Shown here piece by piece: positions 14,987-21,325 of a DNA stretch of 22,985 nucleotides. Position 1 is the stretch's first letter, and each line of letters starts with the position of its first letter. The DNA is taken from the NCBI GenBank assembly GCA_036495525.1, contig DASXMR010000110.1:1-22985 (forward strand), in the 5' to 3' direction. The notes beneath the pieces are model-generated. The model saw only the letters and a program-made list of their open reading frames with translations, was not told the DNA's origin and did not search any database. Source of the stretch: DASXMR01 sp036495525 (lineage in GTDB: Bacteria; Actinomycetota; Actinomycetes; Streptosporangiales; Streptosporangiaceae). The position numbers were made by a program, and so were the translations under genes.

Positions 14987-15559
14987 TTGATTTTTACTCA
15001 TGACACTGAGGTCGCGCTGCAGGCCATGGCGGCGCTGATCAACACGGCTGACGGCGACACCGAGCGCCTGCCCGACGTCGCGTCGCTTGCCGAGTTCGTC
15101 CGGGCCTGGGGCTGGACCGGCAAGCTCGACGAAGACGAAGCAGAGCTCCGCGCCGTTCGCGAGCTGCGGCCCCGGCTGCGCCGGCTGTGGCAGCCCGACG
15201 TCGATCAGGTCGCCGGTGTCGTCAATGAGCTGCTGCGGGAGGCGAACGCCGTGCCCCAGCTGGTGAAGCACGACGACTGGGGCTACCACGTGCACGCGAC
15301 GTCCCCGGAAGCGCCGCTGGCCACCCGGATGTCGATCGAGGCGGCGATGGCGCTGACCGACGTCATCCGGGTGGGCGAGCTGGCCAGGATGCGCGGCTGC
15401 GACTACCCGGGCTGTGACAATGTGGTCGTGGACCTGTCCAAGAACAGGTCCAAGCGGTACTGCGAGCAGGGCTGCGGCAACCGGGCCGCGGTCGCCGCCT
15501 ACCGGGCGCGCAAGTCAGAGGCAGCCACCGCCGCCGCGCCGGGGCGGGCGGGCAGCTAG
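14987..15559 (+). CDS. CGNR zinc-finger (ABATE-domain) putative stress regulator
   Basis: The start is set at TTG 14987: AGGAG (14977-14981) lies 5 nt before it, and the resulting N-terminus (M)IFTHDTEVALQ fits the family. The in-frame GTG at 14972 would put the ribosome site inside the gene. The product is 190 residues: an ABATE N-terminal domain (~1-125), then a CGNR zinc finger with C-x4-C (RGCDYPGC) and C-x3-C (RYCEQGCGNR), followed by the typical AAVAAYRARK tail. Members are thought to be DNA-binding regulators and are often found beside EamA-type transporters. It may share a transcript with the oxidoreductase 48 nt downstream. Confidence 0.85.
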   Translation: MIFTHDTEVALQAMAALINTADGDTERLPDVASLAEFVRAWGWTGKLDEDEAELRAVRELRPRLRRLWQPDVDQVAGVVNELLREANAVPQLVKHDDWGYHVHATSPEAPLATRMSIEAAMALTDVIRVGELARMRGCDYPGCDNVVVDLSKNRSKRYCEQGCGNRAAVAAYRARKSEAATAAAPGRAGS

Positions 15560-15607
15560 GTTCCCTGGCCCGGGCCGCAGCCACCGCCGCCGAAGGGAGC
15601 ACGCGCG

Positions 15608-16468
15608 ATGACCGGCCCGACCGAGGTACCCCGGATTGGGGCGGTGTTCCGTCCCGAGCGCCGGCCAGAAGACCTGCGCGGCTTCGTCGAGCTCTCGGAG
15701 GCGCTCGGGCTCGACGACGTGTGGCTGTGGGAGGACTGCTTCCGCGAAGGCGGGCTGACATCGGCCGCCGCGGCCCTGGCCTGGACCAGCGACCTGCGGG
15801 TGGGCATCGGACTGATGCCGGCCCCGCTGCGCAGCCCCGCCCTGGCGGCGATGGAGATCGCAACGCTGGCGCGGATGTTCACCGGGCGCTTCGTGCCGGC
15901 CTGCGGGCACGGCGTGCTGTCCTGGATGGAGCAGGTCGGAGCGCGGGCGGACTCGCCGCTGACGCTGCTGCGGGAGTGGGCCGGCGCGGTCAGGGAACTC
16001 CTGCACGGCCGGAATGTCACGGTCAGCGGCAGGTACGTGCGGCTGGACCACGTTGCTCTTGACTGGCCGCCGGCTGCCGCCCCGCCACTGCTGATCGGTG
16101 CCCGCGGGCGCAAGACGCTGGCGCTGGCCGGCGAGGTGGCCGACGGACTCGTGCTCGACGCCGGCATCTCGCCCGACGGCGTTCGCGAGGCCGTGACCAC
16201 GGCCGCGGCCGTCCGTCCGCACGAGGTCGTCGTGTACCTGCTCTGCGGGGCCGGGGAGGGCGGCCTGGCGCGCGCCTCGGCCGAGCTGGCCAGCTCGCCG
16301 TGGCAGCAGCAGGGCAGCGTGGCTGGCGGGAGCCCGGCCGACGTGGCCAGGCTGATCCGCGCCTACGCCAGGGCAGGCGCGACGACCGTGGTGCTCCAGC
16401 CGGCTGCCGGTGACCCGGACGTTGCATCGATGATCCGGCTGGCCGGCGCGGCTCGCGCGCTGCTGTAA
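15608..16468 (+). CDS. LLM-class (luciferase-like) flavin/F420-dependent oxidoreductase
   Basis: 286 residues, cytoplasmic TIM-barrel type. Family features: RIGAVFRPERRPEDLRGFVELSEALGLDDVWLWED, the GIGLMPAPLRSPALAAMEIATLARMFTGRF core, and PPLLIGARGRKTLALAGEVADGLVLDAG, the phosphate-binding and end-of-barrel signature. Actinobacterial members commonly use F420, sometimes FMN; the substrate is unknown. AAGGGAG lies 8 nt before the ATG. The gene follows the CGNR regulator on the same strand and ends at a strong hairpin. Confidence 0.9.
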   Translation: MTGPTEVPRIGAVFRPERRPEDLRGFVELSEALGLDDVWLWEDCFREGGLTSAAAALAWTSDLRVGIGLMPAPLRSPALAAMEIATLARMFTGRFVPACGHGVLSWMEQVGARADSPLTLLREWAGAVRELLHGRNVTVSGRYVRLDHVALDWPPAAAPPLLIGARGRKTLALAGEVADGLVLDAGISPDGVREAVTTAAAVRPHEVVVYLLCGAGEGGLARASAELASSPWQQQGSVAGGSPADVARLIRAYARAGATTVVLQPAAGDPDVASMIRLAGAARALL

Positions 16469-16470
16469 CC

Positions 16471-16493
16471 GGCGCCGCTGGATCCAGCGCGCC
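16471..16493 (+). terminator. Intrinsic terminator of the CGNR-oxidoreductase unit
   Basis: GGCGCCGCTG (16471-16480) pairs with CAGCGCGCC (16485-16493) around the loop GATC, with a single bulged C; the core GCTGGATCCAGC is a perfect palindrome. It starts 2 nt after the oxidoreductase stop codon. Confidence 0.8.
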
Positions 16494-16809
16494 GCCGGGC
16501 TAGGCTGCGCCGGAACCCGCGAACTGCCGTAGCCGCGCCGTGCGTCGCCACGATCCGCTGTGGCCGGCGCCGCTCGAGGCGCGTGCGGCTGAACCCCCGA
16601 AGTGTCGCCGCGAAGCTGTCTGACGACGCCACGTCGATCCGCTCCGTATGCGTGCGCAATGACTGCGAAGCAAATGCGTATTAAGAGCGAAAATAACGTT
16701 TCCGTCATTGCTTGCCCAGTTGTACACCATTTCAGCGAGGAGCGCGTCTCAGCAATAGCCCCGTAGCCCTGTCTGGGGGGGCCGGGAATTCGTGCGGAAA
16801 GGATCGACC
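16494..16809 (+). promoter_or_regulatory. Non-coding region with AT-rich promoter patch before the collagen-like gene
   Basis: About 315 nt without a convincing gene. The first 150 nt are GC-rich and hold only short hairpins, such as GCCAC/GTGGC around 16550. From about 16671 to 16740 the sequence becomes clearly AT-rich (TATTAAGA, AAAATAACG, TTTCCG, TTGTACACC), which marks the probable promoter. TTTCCG (16699-16704) and TACACC (16723-16728) at 18 bp are the best hexamer pair, but both are weak. A G7 run precedes the start region. Confidence 0.4.
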
Positions 16810-17610
16810 TTGCCTAAGCACCGAACTTCACGCTGGCAGCTCAAGGCCATCGCCGGCGGCGTGGGCGTCGCTGCTGTCCTGGCCGGCGGCGTCGCGCTCG
16901 CTGCGAGCGCGCAGCCCTCGGCTGGCACGGCGGCCGGGGGGGCCGCGCGCACCGCCACGACGTCTGGTCAGACCATTCACGCTTGCGTCTACACCAAGCA
17001 GAACAGGACCATCGAGAAAGCCTTCACGGCGAGTACCCCGGCCTGCCCGACGGGCACATTCGCGCTCAGCATCAACGCGCAGGGCCCGGCTGGGCCCCAG
17101 GGGAAGCAGGGAGCACAGGGCAACCAGGGGCCAGCCGGCCCTCAGGGCCCGCAGGGGCCCGCCGGGCCGTCCGGTGTGACCGGGACCGTCACCAAGGAGT
17201 TCAGCAACGCCGTCTCCGTCGGGACCGGCGGTCCTTTCGTGGCCAACTCGACTGACGTCGGCACCGTGACCCTGAAGGCCGGGACCTACCAGATCAGCGC
17301 CACCGCGAAGGTCGCGCCGAACGCCACCACTTCCGGCGACGTGTTCCCGCAGTTCTTCATCTACAACCAGGCAGCTAACGCCGCCTTCGACGGGGACCTC
17401 TACAACTTCGGCTCGGGTGCGCTGACTCCGTTCGTCCCCAGCGTTAACAGCCAGCACGACGCCTACTACACGGGCAGCACGCTGCTGACCCTGAACGCCC
17501 AAACCACGCTCCACCTCATCGCCTTCGGCTACGACAGCGACACCGGCGCCGGCAGCTACTCGCTCGAGGACCTGCAGTTCTCGGCTGTGCAGCTCGATCC
17601 TGCCCCCTGA
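16810..17610 (+). CDS. Exported short collagen-like protein with C1q/TNF-like C-terminal domain
   Basis: The start is taken as TTG 16810, with AAAGGA 6 nt upstream; an in-frame GTG at 16792 would add six residues. 266 residues: a basic N-terminus and hydrophobic signal helix (~12-34, ending LAASA); a small two-Cys module (IHACVYTKQ...TPACPTG) that commonly precedes collagen repeats in actinobacteria; twelve consecutive G-x-y triplets (about residues 92-127, rich in GPA/GPQ); then a ~130-residue beta-sandwich-like domain (TLKAGTYQISATAKV ... LHLIAFGYDSDTG) similar in pattern to C1q/BclA trimerisation heads. Family knowledge suggests a trimeric surface or spore/phage-like fibre protein. Likely monocistronic. 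Confidence 0.8.
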   Translation: MPKHRTSRWQLKAIAGGVGVAAVLAGGVALAASAQPSAGTAAGGAARTATTSGQTIHACVYTKQNRTIEKAFTASTPACPTGTFALSINAQGPAGPQGKQGAQGNQGPAGPQGPQGPAGPSGVTGTVTKEFSNAVSVGTGGPFVANSTDVGTVTLKAGTYQISATAKVAPNATTSGDVFPQFFIYNQAANAAFDGDLYNFGSGALTPFVPSVNSQHDAYYTGSTLLTLNAQTTLHLIAFGYDSDTGAGSYSLEDLQFSAVQLDPAP

Positions 17611-17653
17611 GGCAGACCGGGGGGCGATCCAGCAACACGGTCGGCCGGTGCAC

Positions 17654-17701
17654 CGGCTGACCTGAATGACGGCTGATCTGAGCATCGGCTGATTTCACGG
17701 A
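17654..17701. repeat. Three direct repeats of CGGCTGA at exact 16-bp spacing
   Basis: CGGCTGA occurs at 17654, 17670 and 17686, with similarity extending to CTGA in the first two units. The regular period suggests one-face-of-helix binding sites rather than chance, but no regulator is known. It lies between the collagen-like gene and the zinc-ribbon gene. Confidence 0.4.
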
Positions 17702-17703
17702 CT

Positions 17704-17750
17704 GCGAGCGGACGGCGCGGCGCCAGAGCGCGTCCGCGCCGCCCGCTCGC
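17704..17750 (+). terminator. Large hairpin (16 of 17 bp paired) before the zinc-ribbon gene
   Basis: Arms 17704-17720 (GCGAGCGGACGGCGCGG) and 17734-17750 pair at 16 of 17 positions around a 13-nt loop. It could terminate the collagen-like transcript, 94 nt after its stop codon. It also sits only 27 nt before the next start codon and might be a 5' leader structure. A smaller stem GCCCCC/GGGGGC (17602-17625) overlaps the collagen gene stop. Confidence 0.6.
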
Positions 17751-17776
17751 CATGTCCCTGAGGGGGGAACCACAAG

Positions 17777-18013
17777 GTGAAGCGTGAAAGGCGCTGGTCC
17801 GACTGCGTGTGCGGAGACTCCTTCCGGGCACACCTGTTCGGCGTCGACGTCGTCGGCTGCAGGCAGTGCGGCTGCGAGGAGTACCGGCTGCCGTCGCTGC
17901 TGGGCAGGCTACGACGGCGGATGGGTGAGTCCGGGGATGCCGCCAGCTCGCCGCCCGGGGCCCTGGACAAGACCGACGCCGGCCGGCTGCCCGAGCCGGG
18001 CCGCGCCGGCTGA
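17777..18013 (+). CDS. Small Cys-rich, zinc-ribbon-like protein
   Basis: 78 residues from GTG 17777, preceded by AGGGGGGAA (17761-17769). The N-terminal half contains CVCGDSFRAHLFGVDVVGCRQCGCEEYRLP: a C-x-C pair and a C-x2-C-x-C cluster about 17 residues apart, enough to bind zinc. The C-terminal half is Gly/Ala/Pro-rich and probably disordered. No family is recognised. Codon use is strongly GC at third positions, and the gene is framed by hairpins (17704-17750 and 18028-18063), which supports it as a real unit. A much longer open frame on this strand across the neighbouring gene is an antisense artefact. Confidence 0.55.
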   Translation: MKRERRWSDCVCGDSFRAHLFGVDVVGCRQCGCEEYRLPSLLGRLRRRMGESGDAASSPPGALDKTDAGRLPEPGRAG

Positions 18014-18027
18014 CCCGCAGTGCGGCT

Positions 18028-18063
18028 GGCGTGCGCTGCCGTCCCGGGACGGCACCGCACGCC
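18028..18063. terminator. Bidirectional terminator between convergent genes
   Basis: Near-perfect dyad: GGCGTGCG pairs with CGCACGCC, one C/C mismatch follows, then the 18-bp palindrome TGCCGTCCCGGGACGGCA. It lies between the stop of the zinc-ribbon gene (18013) and the stop of the dehalogenase (18066), in the right place to end both transcripts. Confidence 0.8.
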
Positions 18064-18065
18064 CG

Positions 18066-18968
18066 TCAGCTGACCGGCGTCGAGGCGATGAAGCCGGCGA
18101 TCACCGCGCCGAGCCGGTCACCGGCGTCTTCCTGCAGGAAGTGGCCAGCGCCGGTCAGCACCGGATGGTCGAGGCCGGCCGCGCCGGGCACGGTGCGCTG
18201 CAGGATCGGCGCCATCGCGCCGGTGATCGGATCCCGGTCGCTGAAGGCCACCAGGAACGGCTTGCGCCACTGCGCGAGCTGCTGCCACGCTGCCCGGTTG
18301 GCCGGCGTCGCCGGATCGTCGGGGGACGTCGGCACCAGGCCAGGCATGGCCCTCGCACCGGCCAGGTAGGACTGGTCGGGGAACGGCGCGTCGTAGGCGG
18401 CCAGCACGCTGGCGGGCAGCTTCGTCTGGCAGCCGGACTGCACCAGCCGGGATGCGCTCAGCTCGGGCGCAGCGGCGACCACGTCACGGAACCTGAGCCA
18501 CACGTCGGGCATGGCCTGGTCACCGGTCGGCAGCCCGGTGTTCGCCGCGACCACGCGGGCGAAGCGGTCCTGATGCTCGGCCACCAGCCGCAGCCCGATG
18601 AGGCCGCCCCAGTCCTGCCCGACCAGCGTCAGGCCGCGCAGGTCAAGCGCGTCGAAGGCGAACGCCCTGATCCAGTCCACGTGGGCGGCGTAGCTATGGT
18701 CGCCGATGGTGGCCGGCTTGTCCGAGCGGCCGAAGCCGATCAGGTCAGCGGCGATCGCCCGCAGGCCGGCCCCGGCCAGCACGGCCAGGACCTTGCGGTA
18801 GAGGAACGACCAGCTCGGCTCGCCGTGCAGCAGCAGCACCGGCTCGCCGTCCGGCGGCCCCGCCTCCACGTAGCCAAGGCGCAGCCCGTCCACGTCGGCG
18901 TAGCGAGGCTGGAAGTCGAAGTCCGGCAAGCCGGCGAAACGGCCTTCTGGGGTGCGCAGCGCGTCCAT
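18066..18968 (-). CDS. dhmA: Haloalkane dehalogenase, type I (alpha/beta-hydrolase)
   Basis: 300 residues, matching the length and N-terminus (MD-LRTP--RF) of Mycobacterium tuberculosis DhmA (Rv2296) as recalled. Motifs: LLHGEPSWSFLYRK (oxyanion HGEP, E50), DLIGFGRSDKP, VGQDWGG (nucleophile Asp119, halide-binding Trp120), FSDRDP (acid Asp246) and GHFLQED (base His276). The complete triad predicts hydrolysis of a carbon-halogen bond to alcohol plus halide, though many homologues have other ester or ether activity. ATG 18968 has no clear ribosome site. The gene lies 85 nt behind the permease on the same strand and could be read from its promoter. Confidence 0.88.
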   Translation of the reverse strand: MDALRTPEGRFAGLPDFDFQPRYADVDGLRLGYVEAGPPDGEPVLLLHGEPSWSFLYRKVLAVLAGAGLRAIAADLIGFGRSDKPATIGDHSYAAHVDWIRAFAFDALDLRGLTLVGQDWGGLIGLRLVAEHQDRFARVVAANTGLPTGDQAMPDVWLRFRDVVAAAPELSASRLVQSGCQTKLPASVLAAYDAPFPDQSYLAGARAMPGLVPTSPDDPATPANRAAWQQLAQWRKPFLVAFSDRDPITGAMAPILQRTVPGAAGLDHPVLTGAGHFLQEDAGDRLGAVIAGFIASTPVS

Positions 18969-19053
18969 CAGGACATGCTGTCACGGCGCAGGCAAGTCGC
19001 CGGGCTGATCGGCCCGCGCCGGCGGCCGCCAGCCCAGCCCGTGCCGGCCGGCC

Positions 19054-20385
19054 TCAGTCCGGCGCCGGCTGCAGGGTGCTGGCGAAGCGCTCGCGGCACC
19101 GGTCCGAGCAGAAGTAGCGGCGTTCCCCGCCGGCCAGCATGGTGGCTGGCGCGCTGGCGGTCTCGACCTGCATGCCGCAGACCGGATCGGTGGCATGCCT
19201 AGACCCGCCGCCGAGCACTGGCCTGCTGCGGTAAGCCAAGTACAGGCACGCAAGCACGACCAGGAAAACGATGTTCAGGTAGCTGGTGTAGTCCCAGGAG
19301 AAGCTGGTGGCCGACACCGGGCCCGGCCGGGCGTCGGGCACCAGGCCTGCCGCCCGAAACAGCCCCTCGGTCGCTAGCCCGGCGGCCGACATCGTCAGCC
19401 AGAACACCCCGAGCATCCGGAGCGCGAGCCGCCGGCCATAGAACTGGCGGTAGATCAGCACCAGTGGCAGCGCGATCAGGTCGGCGAACAGGAACGAGAC
19501 CACGCCGCCGAATGAGATCCCGCCGTGCCAGAGCGCCGCGGCCAGCGGCACGTTGCCGATGGAGCAGACAAAGCTGACGAGCGCGATCAGAGGTCCGGCG
19601 ACCGCGTTCTCCGCGCTGGTCCAGACCCCGTGGCCGGGCCAGAAGGCCGCGTGCCACGCGCTCGCTGGCACCAGGGTGGCAAGCAGCCCAGCGGCCAGGT
19701 ACCCGATCAGCATCTCGCGCCGCAGCATGGCGATGTCCGACATGGTGCAGGCCGCGGCGTCGGCCCAGCCAGCCCTGGAGCGCACCCGGCCGCGCCAGCT
19801 CCCGCTGGTCACGCCGTGCGCGGCGTGCTCGTGCTGGCTGCTGGCCGGGTCGTGCTGGCCGGCCCGCTCGTGCCCGGCCGTGGCCGGATTGTGCTTGCCG
19901 CCGCCGCCGGCCGGTTCTGCCAGCCGCTCGCGCGCCTGGGTGACCAGCCGGCCGCGCAGCCAGAGCGAGCCGAGCAGCACCAGCAGCACGATCATGATCG
20001 CGCCGCCGGCGAACTCGCTGGCGGCGAACTGCCAGCCCATCAGCACCGCCAGCACGATGCCCAGCTCGATCACCAGGTTGGTCGATGCGACCATGAACAC
20101 CATCGCGGCCAGGAAGTCGGCGCCCTTGGCGAACAGGGACCTGGCCAGCGCGCTGGCGGCGTAGGAACAGGACGACGAGGCCATGCCGTACCCGGCTGCC
20201 CTGGCGACCGACGCCGGGCGGTGATCGCCGAGCCTGCGCTGCAGCGCCTCCCGGCTCGCGAACGCCTGCACCGCGCCAGACAGCGTGAAGCCGAATACCA
20301 GCGGCCACAGCGTCTGCCAGAACATGAAGAAGCTCTCGCGCAGGCTGCGGGCGATCGGGTCCGCCCAGCTGAGGCTCGCGAGCAT
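19054..20385 (-). CDS. Permease (DUF318/ArsP-type) with C-terminal YHS domain
   Basis: 443 residues from ATG 20385, with a GAGAGGGGA site. Two hydrophobic halves of about four helices each flank a loop with a His cluster (six His between residues 165 and 190). Signature segments are GMASSSCSYAASALARSLFAKGA (Cys73), STNLVIELGIVLAVLMGWQF, and SFVCSIGNVPLAAALWHGGISFGG in the second half. This is the permease family related to ArsP/YraQ (PF03773-like), some of which export metals or organo-arsenicals. A YHS metal-binding domain closes the protein (DPVCGM, FCSDRC; Cys403, Cys426, Cys430). The fusion, the His-rich loop and the CsoR-like operator upstream all suggest soft-metal (Cu/Zn/As) efflux. 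The substrate is inferred. Confidence 0.85.
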   Translation of the reverse strand: MLASLSWADPIARSLRESFFMFWQTLWPLVFGFTLSGAVQAFASREALQRRLGDHRPASVARAAGYGMASSSCSYAASALARSLFAKGADFLAAMVFMVASTNLVIELGIVLAVLMGWQFAASEFAGGAIMIVLLVLLGSLWLRGRLVTQARERLAEPAGGGGKHNPATAGHERAGQHDPASSQHEHAAHGVTSGSWRGRVRSRAGWADAAACTMSDIAMLRREMLIGYLAAGLLATLVPASAWHAAFWPGHGVWTSAENAVAGPLIALVSFVCSIGNVPLAAALWHGGISFGGVVSFLFADLIALPLVLIYRQFYGRRLALRMLGVFWLTMSAAGLATEGLFRAAGLVPDARPGPVSATSFSWDYTSYLNIVFLVVLACLYLAYRSRPVLGGGSRHATDPVCGMQVETASAPATMLAGGERRYFCSDRCRERFASTLQPAPD

Positions 20386-20424
20386 CCGTTCCCCTCTCCG
20401 CTTGCTGCCGGCTCAGCGAGCAGG

Positions 20425-20441
20425 ATACCCCCCATAGGTAT
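20425..20441 (-). promoter_or_regulatory. CsoR-family-like operator upstream of the permease
   Basis: ATACCCCCCATAGGTAT has inverted half-sites ATACC and GGTAT around a C-rich centre. CsoR/RcnR-type repressors bind TACCC...GGGTA-like G/C-tract palindromes, usually over the promoter of the metal exporter. This one lies 40 nt before the permease ATG. Read leftward it includes TATCCT, a plausible -10. No csoR gene is in the window. Confidence 0.5.
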
Positions 20442-20470
20442 GAACGAAGTGGCCGGGGCGCTGATGCCTG

Positions 20471-20485
20471 GTTAGCATGGCTAAC
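20471..20485. promoter_or_regulatory. Perfect GTTAGC-ATG-GCTAAC palindrome in the divergent region
   Basis: Six-bp arms GTTAGC and GCTAAC are exact complements with a 3-nt centre. They lie between the permease and the methyltransferase, 33 nt before the methyltransferase ATG. Most likely an operator or promoter element; the ATG at its centre is in frame with the methyltransferase but has no ribosome site. Confidence 0.4.
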
Positions 20486-20518
20486 GTCAGCCGGGGCGAG
20501 GGAAGGAGCCGCGCGGCC

Positions 20519-21181
20519 ATGCCGGTCCTGGCGAAGTACGACGACATCGCCGAGTGGTACGACGACTTCGCGGCGCGAGGCGCACAGAACTGCCGCCGGC
20601 ACCTGGTCGAGCTGCTGGGACCAGGCGACGGCCCGTGCCTCGACCTCGCCTGTGGCACCGGGCTGAACTTCGCGGCGATCAGGGACTCTGGGCGCACGCC
20701 GGTCGGCGTGGACTTGTCAGCCGGCCAGCTGCGCATCGCCAGCCAGCGGGAACCGGCGATCGTCAGGGCCGATGCCGCCGCGCTGCCGTTCGCCGACGCG
20801 ACGTTCTCCGCGGCCACCGCCGTCTGGCTGTCCACCGACGTCGACGACTTCGCCGCCGTCCTCCGGGAGGGCGCCAGGGTGCTGACACCCGGCAGCCAGC
20901 TGGTCTTCTACGGGGTGCACCCGTGCTTCAACGGCCCGTGCATCGAGCGGACGGAGAGCGGCAGCAGGATTATCCACCCGACCTACCGGGACACCGGCTG
21001 GCACCAGGAATCGCCGTGGTGGGGGATAGATGGCGTCCGGTCCAGGGTCGGCATGCGGCATGTGCCGCTGGCCGAGTTCCTCAATGCGTTCGTCCAGGCC
21101 GGGCTAGAGATCCGCCAGGTCCTCGAACCGGACGCGGAGCCAGTCCCGTTCATCCTCGCCCTGCTCGCCCGGCGGAGCTAG
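20519..21181 (+). CDS. Class I SAM-dependent methyltransferase
   Basis: 220 residues from ATG 20519, chosen because AAGGAG (20503-20508) lies 10 nt upstream; an in-frame ATG at 20477 would sit in a palindrome without a ribosome site. The Rossmann motifs are clear: YDDIAEWYDDF, motif I CLDLACGTGLN, the GVDLSAGQL acidic strand end, RADAAALPFADATFSAATAVW (motifs II-III), and EGARVLTPGSQLVFYGVHP. It is UbiE/methyltransf_11-like; the acceptor is unknown. It is divergent from the permease and followed after 15 nt by a truncated phosphotransferase frame. Confidence 0.88.
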   Translation: MPVLAKYDDIAEWYDDFAARGAQNCRRHLVELLGPGDGPCLDLACGTGLNFAAIRDSGRTPVGVDLSAGQLRIASQREPAIVRADAAALPFADATFSAATAVWLSTDVDDFAAVLREGARVLTPGSQLVFYGVHPCFNGPCIERTESGSRIIHPTYRDTGWHQESPWWGIDGVRSRVGMRHVPLAEFLNAFVQAGLEIRQVLEPDAEPVPFILALLARRS

Positions 21182-21196
21182 CCGGGGAGGACTGCT

Positions 21197-21325
21197 ATGA
21201 GCCACGGTCCGCCATCTCCGACGGCCATCGACCAGGCCGCTGCGCTCGCCGGACCGGACGCGACGGTGCAGGACATAGTTGCGCTGCCCGGCGGCACGCA
21301 TGCCCGCACCCGGACTGCTAGGTGA
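21197..21325 (+). pseudogene. Truncated N-terminus of an aminoglycoside-phosphotransferase-like gene
   Basis: A 42-codon frame starts at ATG 21197 behind GGGGAGG and ends at TGA 21323-21325. Its residues 11-42 (DATVQDIVALPGGTHARTRTA) match the beginning of APH/kinase-fold proteins, where an LPGGTHAxT-type Gly-rich loop opens the N-lobe. The rest of the kinase, including the catalytic HxDxxxxN, is absent, and the frame runs into the last codons of the convergent ligase. A real short protein cannot be excluded, but a deletion remnant is the best reading. Confidence 0.5.

Noticed and set aside
15515..16708. Leftward 397-codon frame opposite the LLM oxidoreductase
   Set aside because: Runs through the terminator and AT-rich promoter patch and has no domain; antisense artefact.
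17784..19202. Rightward 472-codon frame across the zinc-ribbon gene and dehalogenase
   Set aside because: Antisense to a dehalogenase with a complete catalytic triad, and it passes through the dyad terminator at 18028-18063.
19199..20602. Leftward 467-codon frame in another phase over the permease
   Set aside because: Lacks hydrophobic helices and is out of phase with the permease, whose motifs are unmistakable.
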